Source: an uncultured Bilophila sp. (lineage in GTDB: Bacteria > Desulfobacterota > Desulfovibrionia > Desulfovibrionales > Desulfovibrionaceae). Taken from it: a stretch of 10,042 bases of DNA. Below are positions 1-7,063 of this stretch, piece by piece. The notes beneath the pieces are model-generated. The model worked only from the letters and a program-made list of their open reading frames with translations, searched no databases and had not been told where the DNA came from. A program made the position numbers and the translations under genes. Positions within the stretch are counted from its first letter, which is position 1, and each line of letters opens with the position of its first letter. The stretch is taken from positions 1 to 10,042 of the forward strand of contig CABKMN010000083.1 of the NCBI GenBank assembly GCA_902373525.1. Reading direction: 5' to 3'.

Positions 1-3
1 GTA

Positions 4-57
4 CGGGGGAGGGGAAGGGGAAACTTTCCTCAGAAAGTTTCCCCTTCCCCTCCCCCG
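4..57 (-). terminator. Perfect 25-bp hairpin after apbE, likely operon terminator
   Basis: Bases 4-28 and 33-57 are perfect inverted complements around a 4-base CTCA loop. The outer stem is G/C-rich and the inner stem contains AAACTTTC. It starts 12 bases after the apbE stop codon, where a transcript end is expected. The bases that would show a U-tract on the minus strand lie mostly outside the window, so intrinsic termination is inferred from stem strength and position. It shares its design with the hairpin at 4903-4946. Confidence 0.7.
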
Positions 58-69
58 ATTCGTCTTCGC

Positions 70-1062
70 CTACGCCTGCGCCGTCCACCCCGGCGTGGCC
101 AGCATGCGGTCTCCGGTGATGATGCAGCACTCCCGGCCCGGAAGGCCCCGCACGAGGCGCAGGGCGTCGGAGGGCGGGAGAATGGACAGCGCGGTCGCGA
201 GGGCGTCCGCCTCCATCACCGTGCCCGCGACGACCGAGACGCTGCCCACGGCGGGGCTGGAACCGGAGGCCGGGTTGATCAGATGATGGTGCCTGCGCGA
301 GGCGTCGTAGTAGATTTCATAACTGCCGGAGGTCGCGATGGCCTTGCCGGAGAGCGCCAGCGCGCCCGCATAGGCGGAGCCCGAGGGCGACCGCACCGCA
401 ACCCGCCACGGCACGCCCGGCGACTTGTGCCCGGCGGCCATGATGTCCCCGCCCGCGTTCACAAGATGGTTCCTCACCCCGGCGGACGTCAGCACGGCGG
501 AAACCCGGTCCGCGATGTACCCCTTGGCGATCCCGTCCAGCGTGATGCCCATGCCCGAACGCGCAAAGGACAGATCGGCCCCCGAAACGTGAAGCCCCCG
601 GATGCCCACCAGCGCGCGGGCCGCCCGGAGATCGGCCTCGTCGAGGGCCAGTTCGCCGGAAGGGTTGCGGTGCGACCGGAAGAGATCGACCACCGGCTGC
701 ACCGTCACGTCGAAACTCCCCCCCGTCAGCGCCGCGTAGAACAGCGACCGGTTCACCACCCGCACCAGCTCGGCGGGCGCGGACCGCAGACGGCCCGCAC
801 GGTTCAGCTCGCTCACCGGCGTGCCGCCGTCGTACCGGCTGAAGACCCGCTCCAGACGCGACGCCTCCGCAAAGGCCAGACCCAGCGCGTCCGCCGCCTG
901 CATGGAGGAAACGCCCGCCACCGAAACGTCCACGAACGTCCCGAGCATCACTTTCGTCTCGCGGGACACGGCGGCCTCCGCAAGTCCCGGAACCCCAAGC
1001 CACAACCCGGCTCCGGCGACGCCCGCCATGCCGAGGAATGCCCGTCTCGTCATCGTCATCAT
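70..1062 (-). CDS. apbE: ApbE, FMN transferase (flavinylates RnfG)
   Basis: A 330-residue FAD:protein FMN transferase. It cleaves FAD and links FMN by a phosphoester to a threonine in SGAT-type motifs of exported flavoproteins. Family landmarks are visible: FDVTVQPVVDLF (117-128), DGIAKGYIAD (176-185), NAGGD (202-206), ATSGSY (243-248), HHLINPASG (259-267) and EADALATALS (284-293). The N-terminus has a twin-arginine-like motif TRRAFL (5-10), a hydrophobic stretch and a likely cleavage region near AEAAVS, so export by Tat is inferred. No lipobox cysteine is visible. The first ATG of the run ATGATGACGATG is preceded by AAGGAG at 5 bases and overlaps the rnfB stop by 4 bases, so translation is probably coupled. 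The last gene of the rnf operon, it most likely modifies RnfG Thr161. Confidence 0.95.
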   Translation of the reverse strand: MMTMTRRAFLGMAGVAGAGLWLGVPGLAEAAVSRETKVMLGTFVDVSVAGVSSMQAADALGLAFAEASRLERVFSRYDGGTPVSELNRAGRLRSAPAELVRVVNRSLFYAALTGGSFDVTVQPVVDLFRSHRNPSGELALDEADLRAARALVGIRGLHVSGADLSFARSGMGITLDGIAKGYIADRVSAVLTSAGVRNHLVNAGGDIMAAGHKSPGVPWRVAVRSPSGSAYAGALALSGKAIATSGSYEIYYDASRRHHHLINPASGSSPAVGSVSVVAGTVMEADALATALSILPPSDALRLVRGLPGRECCIITGDRMLATPGWTAQA

Positions 1063-2069
1063 GCATTCTCCTTCGCTGCGGGAGCGGCGGACGCTTCCGG
1101 GGCCGCCGTGGCGGCCCGAACCGGAGCGGGCGCGGCCTGTTCCGGGGATGCCGGGGCGGCCTGCGCGGACGCCTCCCGTCCGGCCTGCGCCGCGGGCTTC
1201 GCGTCCAGCGGCTTGCCCGGAGCCGACGCCGCGTCGGCGGGGGCCTCGACCTTCAGGGGGGCGCTCGGACAGAGCACCCGCAGTGCCTTGCGCGCGCACG
1301 CGGCGGCGCAGGCTTCCCCGCATTCCGGGCCGTAGGTCAGACAGACCTTGTGATTGATGTGGATGCGGTCGTTCTCCAGCGTGACCGCACCGGCGGGGCA
1401 GCTCTTGACGCAGCGCCCGCACTTGATGCAGCCGACCTTGCAGACTTCCGTCACGGCCTTGAGCTTGTCCTTGGTGGAGCAGAAGACCATCACCCGAGCG
1501 CGGGCCGGAACGAGTTCCAGCACGTTGCGGGGACAGGCTTCCGCGCACTTGCCGCAGCCCGTGCATTTGGAGGCGCTCACCCGCGCAAGGCCGCCCCGCA
1601 CCTCAATGGCGTCGAAGGGGCACACCTGCACGCAGTCTCCGAAGCCGAGGCACGAATAGGAGCACGAATCCGAGCCGCCCACCAGACCGGCGGCCGCCGC
1701 GCACGAGGGCATGCCCTGATAGTCGTAGCGCAGGGCCACGTTGCCCGCCACCTTGTCGCAGCGCCGGAACGACACCAGCGGTTCCGAGGCCGCCACCGTC
1801 TTGCCGGTCAGTTCGCCCACCGCGATGCTCGTTTCCGCGCCTCCGGCGCAGCAGCGGTTCGCGGGCACGGCGGGGTCCGTCGCCACGGCGGTCGCGTAGC
1901 CTTCGCAGCCCGCATACCCGCAGCCGCCGCAGTTCGCGCCGGGCAGGACCTCCAGCACGGCCTGCACGCGCGGGTCTTCCTCGACATGGAAGACGCGGGA
2001 GGCCACGGCGAGCACCGTCGCCGTCACCAGCCCGAGCCCGAGGAGCACCAGTACCGATATCATCACCAT
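1059..2069 (-). CDS. rnfB: RnfB, polyferredoxin subunit of Rnf complex
   Basis: A 336-residue iron-sulfur subunit that exchanges electrons with ferredoxin on the cytoplasmic side. Residues 3-23 form one membrane anchor. An N-terminal 4Fe-4S domain follows (Cys47, 50, 55 and Cys73 or 74). Further cysteine groups are at 136/140/146/150, 169/172/175/179, 214/217/220/224 and a less regular set at 243/250/254/258. This is the long, multi-cluster RnfB form known from clostridia rather than the roughly 190-residue proteobacterial form. From about residue 270 the chain is an Ala/Pro-rich tail of about 65 residues without cysteines, probably disordered. The ATG at 2069 follows AAAGGAAAA; a second ATG two codons later is possible. 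It lies 16 bases after rnfA and overlaps apbE by 4 bases. Confidence 0.96.
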   Translation of the reverse strand: MVMISVLVLLGLGLVTATVLAVASRVFHVEEDPRVQAVLEVLPGANCGGCGYAGCEGYATAVATDPAVPANRCCAGGAETSIAVGELTGKTVAASEPLVSFRRCDKVAGNVALRYDYQGMPSCAAAAGLVGGSDSCSYSCLGFGDCVQVCPFDAIEVRGGLARVSASKCTGCGKCAEACPRNVLELVPARARVMVFCSTKDKLKAVTEVCKVGCIKCGRCVKSCPAGAVTLENDRIHINHKVCLTYGPECGEACAAACARKALRVLCPSAPLKVEAPADAASAPGKPLDAKPAAQAGREASAQAAPASPEQAAPAPVRAATAAPEASAAPAAKENA

Positions 2070-2085
2070 AACGGTTTTCCTTTCT

Positions 2086-2661
2086 CTATGAGGTCATACC
2101 CTTGAAGGCCATGAAGGCCAGCGACATCAGCCCCGCCATGATCAGCGCGATGGGGGTCCCCATGAGCGCCTTGGGCACGCGGCAGGTGTCCAGCCGTTCG
2201 CGGATGCCCGCCATGAGGATGAGCGCCAGCATAAAGCCGAGGCTCGACGCCACCGCGTAGAGCAGCGAGGTGGTCAGGTCGTACTCCTCGCGCTGCACGA
2301 GGATGGTCACGCCCATCACCGCGCAGTTGGTGGTGATGAGCGGCAGGAAGATGCCGAGCGCCGAATACAGCGGCGGGACGGCCTTCTTGAGGAACATTTC
2401 CACGAACTGCACCAGACCCGCGATCACGAGGATGAAAACGATGGTCTGCAAGTAGCCGAGATCAAAGGGTACCAAAACGTACCGCTGCATGAGCCACGTA
2501 CACAGCGTCGCCATGAAGATGACGAAGACCACCGCGCTGCCCATGCCGACGGCGACGCCCTTGTCGCGGGAGCAGCCGAGGTACGGGCAGTTGCCGAGGT
2601 ACTGGGCGAGCACGATGTTGTTGACGAAAATGGCGGAGATGAAGAGTTCGAAGACGCTCAT
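2086..2661 (-). CDS. rnfA: RnfA, integral membrane subunit of Rnf complex
   Basis: A 191-residue membrane protein, the usual family length, with about six hydrophobic segments. It starts MSVFELFISAIFVNNIVLAQ and carries the conserved cysteines Cys25 (GNCPYLG) and Cys113 (TTNCAVMG). In the family these, together with their counterparts in RnfE, hold an intramembrane 2Fe-2S cluster that moves electrons across the bilayer. The start codon overlaps the rnfE stop (ATGA), so the two homologous subunits are probably translated together in equal amounts. The stop is TAG at 2086-2088. Confidence 0.96.
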   Translation of the reverse strand: MSVFELFISAIFVNNIVLAQYLGNCPYLGCSRDKGVAVGMGSAVVFVIFMATLCTWLMQRYVLVPFDLGYLQTIVFILVIAGLVQFVEMFLKKAVPPLYSALGIFLPLITTNCAVMGVTILVQREEYDLTTSLLYAVASSLGFMLALILMAGIRERLDTCRVPKALMGTPIALIMAGLMSLAFMAFKGMTS

Positions 2662-3332
2662 GACTTGCCTCCCGAGCAGGCGCCGCAGGACGCGCAGCCG
2701 CCGGAGATGTTTTCGGGTTCTTCCCGGCCCTTGCGCTTGGCCTGCCAACGGTTGATCAGGTTCATGGCGGCGAGGATCAGCCCGAGGCAGAGGAACGCGC
2801 CCGGCGCTTCGACCATGACGGCGAAGGGCCTGAACCCGTCCCACATCACCGGCGCGCCGAACAGCGTTCCCGATCCGAGGGCTTCGCGCAGGCTGCCGAG
2901 GAAGGTCAGGGACAGCGTGTACCCGATGCCGATGCCGAGCCCGTCCGCAATGGCGAGCGGCACCGTGTTCTTGGCGGCGAAGGCTTCGGCGCGGCCCAGA
3001 ATGATGCAGTTCACCACGATGAGCGGCACGAAGATGCCGAGCTGCTGATACAGCGGGTAGGCGTACGCCTGCATGAGCAGTTCCACGGCGACCACGAGCG
3101 ACGCGGAAATGGCGATGAAGCAGACGATGCGGACTTTTTTGGGAATGATGTCGCGCACCAGCGAGATGATCATGTTGGACAGCACGAGCACGAAGATGAC
3201 CGCCAGCCCCATGCCGAGGCCGTTGTTGGCGGTTTTGGTCACGGCGAGGGTCGGGCACAGCCCGAGCACCAGCCGGAACGGGGGAAGCTCGGTCCACAGG
3301 CCCTTGGTGAATTCCTTGACGAGTTGCTGCAT
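2658..3332 (-). CDS. rnfE: RnfE, integral membrane subunit with extra cysteine tail
   Basis: A 224-residue membrane protein homologous to RnfA, inserted in the opposite sense. Conserved cysteines are Cys26 (GLCPTLAVT) and Cys109 (VNCIILGRAEAFA), the expected ligands of the 2Fe-2S cluster shared with RnfA. The start MQQLVKEFTKGLW matches the family N-terminus and is preceded by AAGGGG at a good distance. An in-frame upstream start would run into rnfG and was not chosen. After the last membrane helix there is a charged linker (about 198-210) and then GGCASCGACSGG, with Cys213, 216 and 219. I do not know this CxxCxxC tail from canonical RnfE or RsxE; it could bind a metal or cluster. The gene is 10 bases from rnfG and overlaps rnfA by 4 bases. 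Confidence 0.95.
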   Translation of the reverse strand: MQQLVKEFTKGLWTELPPFRLVLGLCPTLAVTKTANNGLGMGLAVIFVLVLSNMIISLVRDIIPKKVRIVCFIAISASLVVAVELLMQAYAYPLYQQLGIFVPLIVVNCIILGRAEAFAAKNTVPLAIADGLGIGIGYTLSLTFLGSLREALGSGTLFGAPVMWDGFRPFAVMVEAPGAFLCLGLILAAMNLINRWQAKRKGREEPENISGGCASCGACSGGKS

Positions 3333-3342
3333 GGCTTTCCCC

Positions 3343-3915
3343 TTACTGCCAGGCCTTGACGATTTCCGGCTTGAGCGCCGCATAGACCTTCGCGGCGTTG
3401 CCGAGCGCGGTCACCACGCCGGTGGAAGAAATGGTCGCGCCGGAAACGGCGTCGATGTCCCCGCCCTGCGACTTGAGCCGCGCGTCGGCGGGCTTGCCGG
3501 GGAACTGCCCGGTGAAGGCCGGGTCCGCCACGCGGGTGCCGAGGCCGGGGGTTTCCTTCATGGTGGTGATCCCGATGCCGGTGAGGGTGTCGCGGTTCAC
3601 GTCGTAGCCGACCATGACGCCCACGTCGCCGCCGAAGCCCTTCCCGAAATGCTCCAGCGCGACGGCGACGAGCTTGCCGTCCTTCTTGCCGGGGAACACG
3701 GTCACTTCCGTGCCGTCGAGCGTGAACTTCTTGCGCTCCGCGATGGGCGAATTGTCGATATCGACAAAAACCTTCATGATCGCGGGACCCTGCACATAGG
3801 TGAGCACCTGCTCCTCGATGCGCGGGGCCGTGGTGATCTTGAGGTAGGAGAGCGCGAACCCGGACAGGCCGCAAATCGAGGCGAGCACCACAATCATTCT
3901 GATGATGGCAAGCAT
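3343..3915 (-). CDS. rnfG: RnfG, covalent FMN-carrying subunit
   Basis: A 190-residue subunit with one N-terminal membrane helix (about 4-24) and an FMN-binding domain on the outer face of the membrane. The flavinylation motif DAVSGATISS (155-164) is intact, so Thr161 is the predicted site of phosphoester-linked FMN. The conserved TPGLGT (122-127) is also present. It passes electrons between the RnfA/E cluster and external or other Rnf carriers; next to a periplasmic cytochrome gene it is the best candidate contact point for that cytochrome. The ATG at 3915 is preceded by GAGG and lies 3 bases after the rnfD stop. The rnfE start follows 10 bases after its TAA. Confidence 0.95.
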   Translation of the reverse strand: MLAIIRMIVVLASICGLSGFALSYLKITTAPRIEEQVLTYVQGPAIMKVFVDIDNSPIAERKKFTLDGTEVTVFPGKKDGKLVAVALEHFGKGFGGDVGVMVGYDVNRDTLTGIGITTMKETPGLGTRVADPAFTGQFPGKPADARLKSQGGDIDAVSGATISSTGVVTALGNAAKVYAALKPEIVKAWQ

Positions 3916-3918
3916 GAC

Positions 3919-4875
3919 CTACCTCGCTCCGAACGGTTTGGGGTGGATGGAGTCGAGCAGCGGGGCCAGCAGGTTGATCAGCAGGATGGCGAAGGGCACC
4001 CCGTCCGGATAGATTCCGTAGACGCGGATGACGATCACCATCGTCCCGCCGATGAGCCCGTAGAGCATCATGGGGATTTGCCGTCCCGGCGAGCTGGCCC
4101 ACTCCGTGGCGAGGAAGAACCCGCCGAGGAAGGTGGAGCCGGTGCAGAGGTGGAAGAAGGGCGTGGCGAACCGCTCGGGGTCGATTACGTTGTACAGCGC
4201 GGCGGAGAGGAACACGCCCACGAAGAAGCTGAGGGCGATTTCCCAGCGGATGGTGCCGCGCGCGGCGAGGTAGGACCCGCCGAGGAACAGCGCGCCCGCC
4301 TGCGACGCGCCGAGGCCGCCGATCTGGTTGCCGAGGAGCAGGTCGGTCAGGTCGATGTGGCCGACCGCCCCGGCCCCGAAATATTTGAGCCGCACCAGCG
4401 GATCGATGAAGCTCGTGTCGAGCTGCATGGAGTTCGGGTCCATGAGCGCGGGCCACGAGACGTACAGCATGGCCCAGCCCACGAGCGCGGTGTTGACCGC
4501 GTTGGCCCCCAGACCGCCGAAGGCCATCTTCCCGAGGCCGATAGCCAGCGCCGCCCCGAGCATGACCAGCCACCACGGGGCGTTGGCGGGAAGCAGGAAC
4601 GCGAACAGCAGGCAGGACACCGCGCCGGAAAAATCGTCCACGCTGATGTCCCGGCCCATGAGCTTCTGGCAGATCGCCTCCGTGGCGATCCCGGTCAGCA
4701 TGGCCAGCGCCATGACCCGCGCCGCCGGGATGCCCCAGTGCCACACCGCCATGAACGCCGCCGGGGCCAGCGCCAGCAGCATCGCGCAGCTCGCTTTCTT
4801 TACCGTCCGCCCGCAGTGCCAGAACGGCGGCGCGCTCACCGCCAGCAGTACCGGCTGTTGATTCGTTTGCGACAT
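3919..4875 (-). CDS. rnfD: RnfD, membrane subunit (FMN-site threonine apparently missing)
   Basis: A 318-residue polytopic membrane protein of the RnfD/NqrB family. Recognisable blocks are SAPPFWHCGRTVKK near the start, FGGLGANAVNTALVGWA (119-135), LLGNQIGGLGASQAGALFLGG (180-200), FFLATEWASSP (253-263) and IYPDGVPFAILLINLLAPL (288-306). In canonical RnfD the FMN-bearing threonine sits in a stretch like DAVSSATPLALLK. Here the matching stretch reads LDTSFIDPLVRLK (152-164), so the threonine position is Asp158. Covalent flavin at the usual site is therefore unlikely. The ATG at 4875 is chosen because AGGAGG lies 9 bases upstream and the protein then begins like its family; the open frame extends further up but into hairpin-rich sequence. 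The gene is separated from rnfC by 960 bases, unlike the tight spacing downstream. Confidence 0.94.
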   Translation of the reverse strand: MSQTNQQPVLLAVSAPPFWHCGRTVKKASCAMLLALAPAAFMAVWHWGIPAARVMALAMLTGIATEAICQKLMGRDISVDDFSGAVSCLLFAFLLPANAPWWLVMLGAALAIGLGKMAFGGLGANAVNTALVGWAMLYVSWPALMDPNSMQLDTSFIDPLVRLKYFGAGAVGHIDLTDLLLGNQIGGLGASQAGALFLGGSYLAARGTIRWEIALSFFVGVFLSAALYNVIDPERFATPFFHLCTGSTFLGGFFLATEWASSPGRQIPMMLYGLIGGTMVIVIRVYGIYPDGVPFAILLINLLAPLLDSIHPKPFGAR

Positions 4876-4902
4876 CGGCCATATCCTCCTGAAAGGGTCC
4901 TT

Positions 4903-4946
4903 CTGGGGAGGGGGAACTCTTCTGAAGAAAAGCCTCCCCTCCCCAG
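4903..4946. repeat. G-rich hairpin upstream of rnfD, dispersed repeat copy
   Basis: CTGGGGAGGGG (4903-4913) pairs with CCCCTCCCCAG (4936-4946), then an inner stem CTCTTC/GAAAAG with one mismatch closes on a TGAA loop. On the plus strand the flank continues ACCCCTCCCC. The same layout is seen at 4-57, and the CCCCAGACCCC junction recurs at 9272-9282. On the minus strand it lies 27 bases before the rnfD start codon, just above its AGGAGG, so it would sit in the rnfD leader RNA. No U-tract follows on the minus strand. Confidence 0.6.
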
Positions 4947-5513
4947 ACCCCTCCCCTCTCCTTCCAGAGACGTTCGTGAGGGGGGCGGGGGCGGTTTGGA
5001 AATCCGTTCCTGTTTGGAGCACGCCGGGACGCGAATGGGCGTTTACGCGGCATCCGATGGATGGCGGGTAAGGCCGTTCGCCTCGGGCACGCTCCCCGTT
5101 CGTCTTTCTCAGCGGCGCGGGGACGATTCCCCGTTGCCGTTCTTCTCTCCGCCGTACGGAGAAAAGGCTCCGTTCCGATTGTTGTTCCGTGCGGGACGGG
5201 AAGGGCGCATGGTCCCGGCGGCGACGCCGTTTTCCGCACGGAGCGGAAAGGGTCCGCGCCTTCCCGCAACGGAAAGCCGTTTCCGGGGGAAACGCTCCGC
5301 CGCCCGTTTCCGCAGCGGGACGGCGAAGGTCCGCCGCGCCTTTCGTGCGGAGGGACCGTCCCGTACCCGTTCCGCGGGCTTTCCGGGCGGTGCGGGCCGT
5401 CCCCGGCGGGCGGGCCGAGGGTCTGGTCCCGGACGCCTTTCCCCAACAGGGGGACTTCCTCCTCCCCCCAAAAAGACGTCCGGGAAATGCCGTAACCTCA
5501 AGTCAGCCTTTCA

Positions 5514-5549
5514 AAAAACGCCGTTTTTCGGGACCACGGGGAAGCCGTG
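5514..5549 (-). terminator. Possible terminator between rnfC and rnfD
   Basis: Read on the minus strand, a CACGG/CCGTG stem (5549-5545 with 5539-5535) is followed by AAAAAC-GGC-GTTTTT and a run of T residues (5528-5514 region). It lies about 290 bases after the rnfC stop. The two stems are short and the arrangement is not a textbook terminator, so this is a weak call. Confidence 0.25.
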
Positions 5550-5835
5550 CTCCCCGGACGGCGGTGCGGACGCAACGCGCTGTTTCGCCGGGGACTCGGG
5601 AACGCCGCGTCCCCTTTCCTTCGCCGTTCGGCAATCTCCCCGGAAGGAGGCCGGAGGCGCATCGCCGTCCGCATGCCGGGACCCCACGTTCCTCCGGTCC
5701 GGCTCGGGCGACGTCCGCCCGTCCGCCGGGGAACCTCCCCGGAAGGAGGGCGGGAGGGCTCCGGGGAAGAAGGGGCGGAGGCGGCTTCCGGCGGCTGCGC
5801 CGGCGAGCTGGGGCCTTCTTCGGAAGCCCCCGACG

Positions 5836-7053
5836 CTACCTCGTCTTCAATTCCACAAGGCCCTTGTCCCGGTCCATCTCGGCGAGCTTGCGCTTGGCGA
5901 GGCGGATGTACTGGAGGACGGGCCGCCGGGCGATGCAGACGTAGCCGCAGAGGCCGCACTCCAGACAGGAGTCGATGTGCTCGGCGCGGCAACGCTCATG
6001 CAGCGCGAACTCCGCGTACCGACTGAGGTTGCTCGGCTTGAGCCGCGCCGGACAGACCAGCACGCACGCCCCGCAGCTCACGCAGGGGCTGTGCCCCTCC
6101 ATCGGCGGGATCGTCCCGGCCTCGACCACGAAAATGCCGTAGGTCCCCTTGGTGACGCTGCGGTCGAGCCGGTCGAGGCTCTCGCCGCGCAGCGGGCCGC
6201 CGCGCACCACCGTGTCGCCGTCCTTGAGCGGGATGTTGGCGAAGCGCAGCAGTTCCCCGATGGTCGAGCCGTCGCGCACGATGTAGTTGCCCGAATGCTC
6301 GTAACTGCCGATGGTCACGACCGTTTCGATGAGCGGGCGTCCGAGCCGCCCCACGCGTCCGAGGCTCCAGATGTTGTGCAGGCCCACGATGCCCACGCCC
6401 TCGGGGTTCTCCTCGCCGGTCACGGCCTTGATCACCAGCTTGTCCACGCTGTTGGGATATTCCGGCTCGACGTAGGCCAGCGGGATGCCCTCATAGGCCA
6501 CCTTCGAGCCCTTGGGCACGGCGAGGATCACGTTGTCCGCGCGGGCCATGCGGCGGTGCAGCTCCATGCCCGCCCGCAGGTTCTCCACATGCGACAGGAG
6601 CATGGGCTCCGCCCACGTCACGCCGGGATCGGGGTTCAGGGCGTTGATGATCAGCGTCTTGCACCGCCGCCCGAGCGAACGGGTGTTCACGCCCATCTTC
6701 TTGACCGCGAGGGCCAGCTCGTCGCCTTCCAGCCCCTGCCCGAGCAGGTCCACGGGCTCCACTTCGGGGGCGTCCTTGGAGGGCTCGGTGGCGGTCAGGA
6801 ACACGCTGCGTTCCGTGATGTCGCTCACTTCGCCGTGGATCGAGGCGAAGAGGTCGCCCTTGCCCGGCGCGGGGTGCTCCCCGAGGAGCATGCCCGGATA
6901 GACGGGGCTTTTCTTTTTCAGGCCGGGGACCAGCGTGAAGCCCTCCCGGTTGAGCCTGACCAGCTTGGGCGACGGCCCGTAGCTGAAACGCTGCGTCACC
7001 CCGTAGACAAGATGGAAACGGGGATCGTTGAGTATCTGGAAACGTTGCTTCAT
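5836..7053 (-). CDS. rnfC: RnfC-like iron-sulfur subunit lacking the FMN/NADH loop
   Basis: A 405-residue RnfC homologue. The C-terminal half carries two 4Fe-4S motifs: Cys324/327/330/334 (CVSCGACVLVCP) and Cys363/366/369/373 (CLECGLCGYVC). The middle resembles RnfC, with TLIIN (133-137), a YP block at 199-200, a GVGIVGLHN block (219-227), LIETVVTIG (241-249) and RGGPLRG (284-290). E. coli RsxC, as I recall it, has a glycine-rich loop GLGGAGFPTGVKL before TLIIN and AECEPY after it; here the loop is missing (about 10 residues instead of 22) and the latter reads ALNPDPG. Binding of FMN and NADH in the usual way is therefore doubtful. The N-terminal HPP motif is also absent. The gene begins 10 bases after the cytochrome stop, so the two are co-transcribed. 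No long coiled-coil C-terminal extension is present. Confidence 0.93.
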   Translation of the reverse strand: MKQRFQILNDPRFHLVYGVTQRFSYGPSPKLVRLNREGFTLVPGLKKKSPVYPGMLLGEHPAPGKGDLFASIHGEVSDITERSVFLTATEPSKDAPEVEPVDLLGQGLEGDELALAVKKMGVNTRSLGRRCKTLIINALNPDPGVTWAEPMLLSHVENLRAGMELHRRMARADNVILAVPKGSKVAYEGIPLAYVEPEYPNSVDKLVIKAVTGEENPEGVGIVGLHNIWSLGRVGRLGRPLIETVVTIGSYEHSGNYIVRDGSTIGELLRFANIPLKDGDTVVRGGPLRGESLDRLDRSVTKGTYGIFVVEAGTIPPMEGHSPCVSCGACVLVCPARLKPSNLSRYAEFALHERCRAEHIDSCLECGLCGYVCIARRPVLQYIRLAKRKLAEMDRDKGLVELKTR

Positions 7054-7063
7054 GACAGTCCGC

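Larger units (their letters stand above)
4876..5835. other. 960-base gene-poor, palindrome-rich gap inside the rnf operon
   Basis: No open frame here has a convincing start, ribosome site or recognisable protein on either strand; the long GC-rich frames translate into Arg/Pro/Gly-rich text without domains. The stretch is full of short palindromes: 5142-5166 (CTTCTCTCCG/CGGAGAAAAG with one mismatch), 5231-5249 (TTTCCGC/GCGGAAA) and 5270-5285 (CGGAAA/TTTCCG). CCCCGGAAGGAGG occurs twice, near 5638 and 5738. The gap also holds a G-rich hairpin at 4903-4946 and a possible terminator at 5514-5549. No sigma-70 promoter that I could defend was seen before rnfD. Confidence 0.7.

Noticed and set aside
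4876..5022. Upstream ATG extending RnfD by 49 residues
   Set aside because: The extension runs through the G-rich hairpin and has no family similarity; the ATG at 4875 has a strong AGGAGG.
3239..5446. 735-codon frame on the minus strand across rnfG, rnfD and the gap
   Set aside because: It overlaps the well-supported rnfG and rnfD in another frame and has low-complexity Arg/Pro-rich content.
5109..5992. Several 130-250 codon frames in the rnfC-rnfD gap on both strands
   Set aside because: No ribosome site with a sensible start, no recognisable motif, many overlapping frames of the same Arg/Pro-rich style; expected in GC-rich non-coding DNA.
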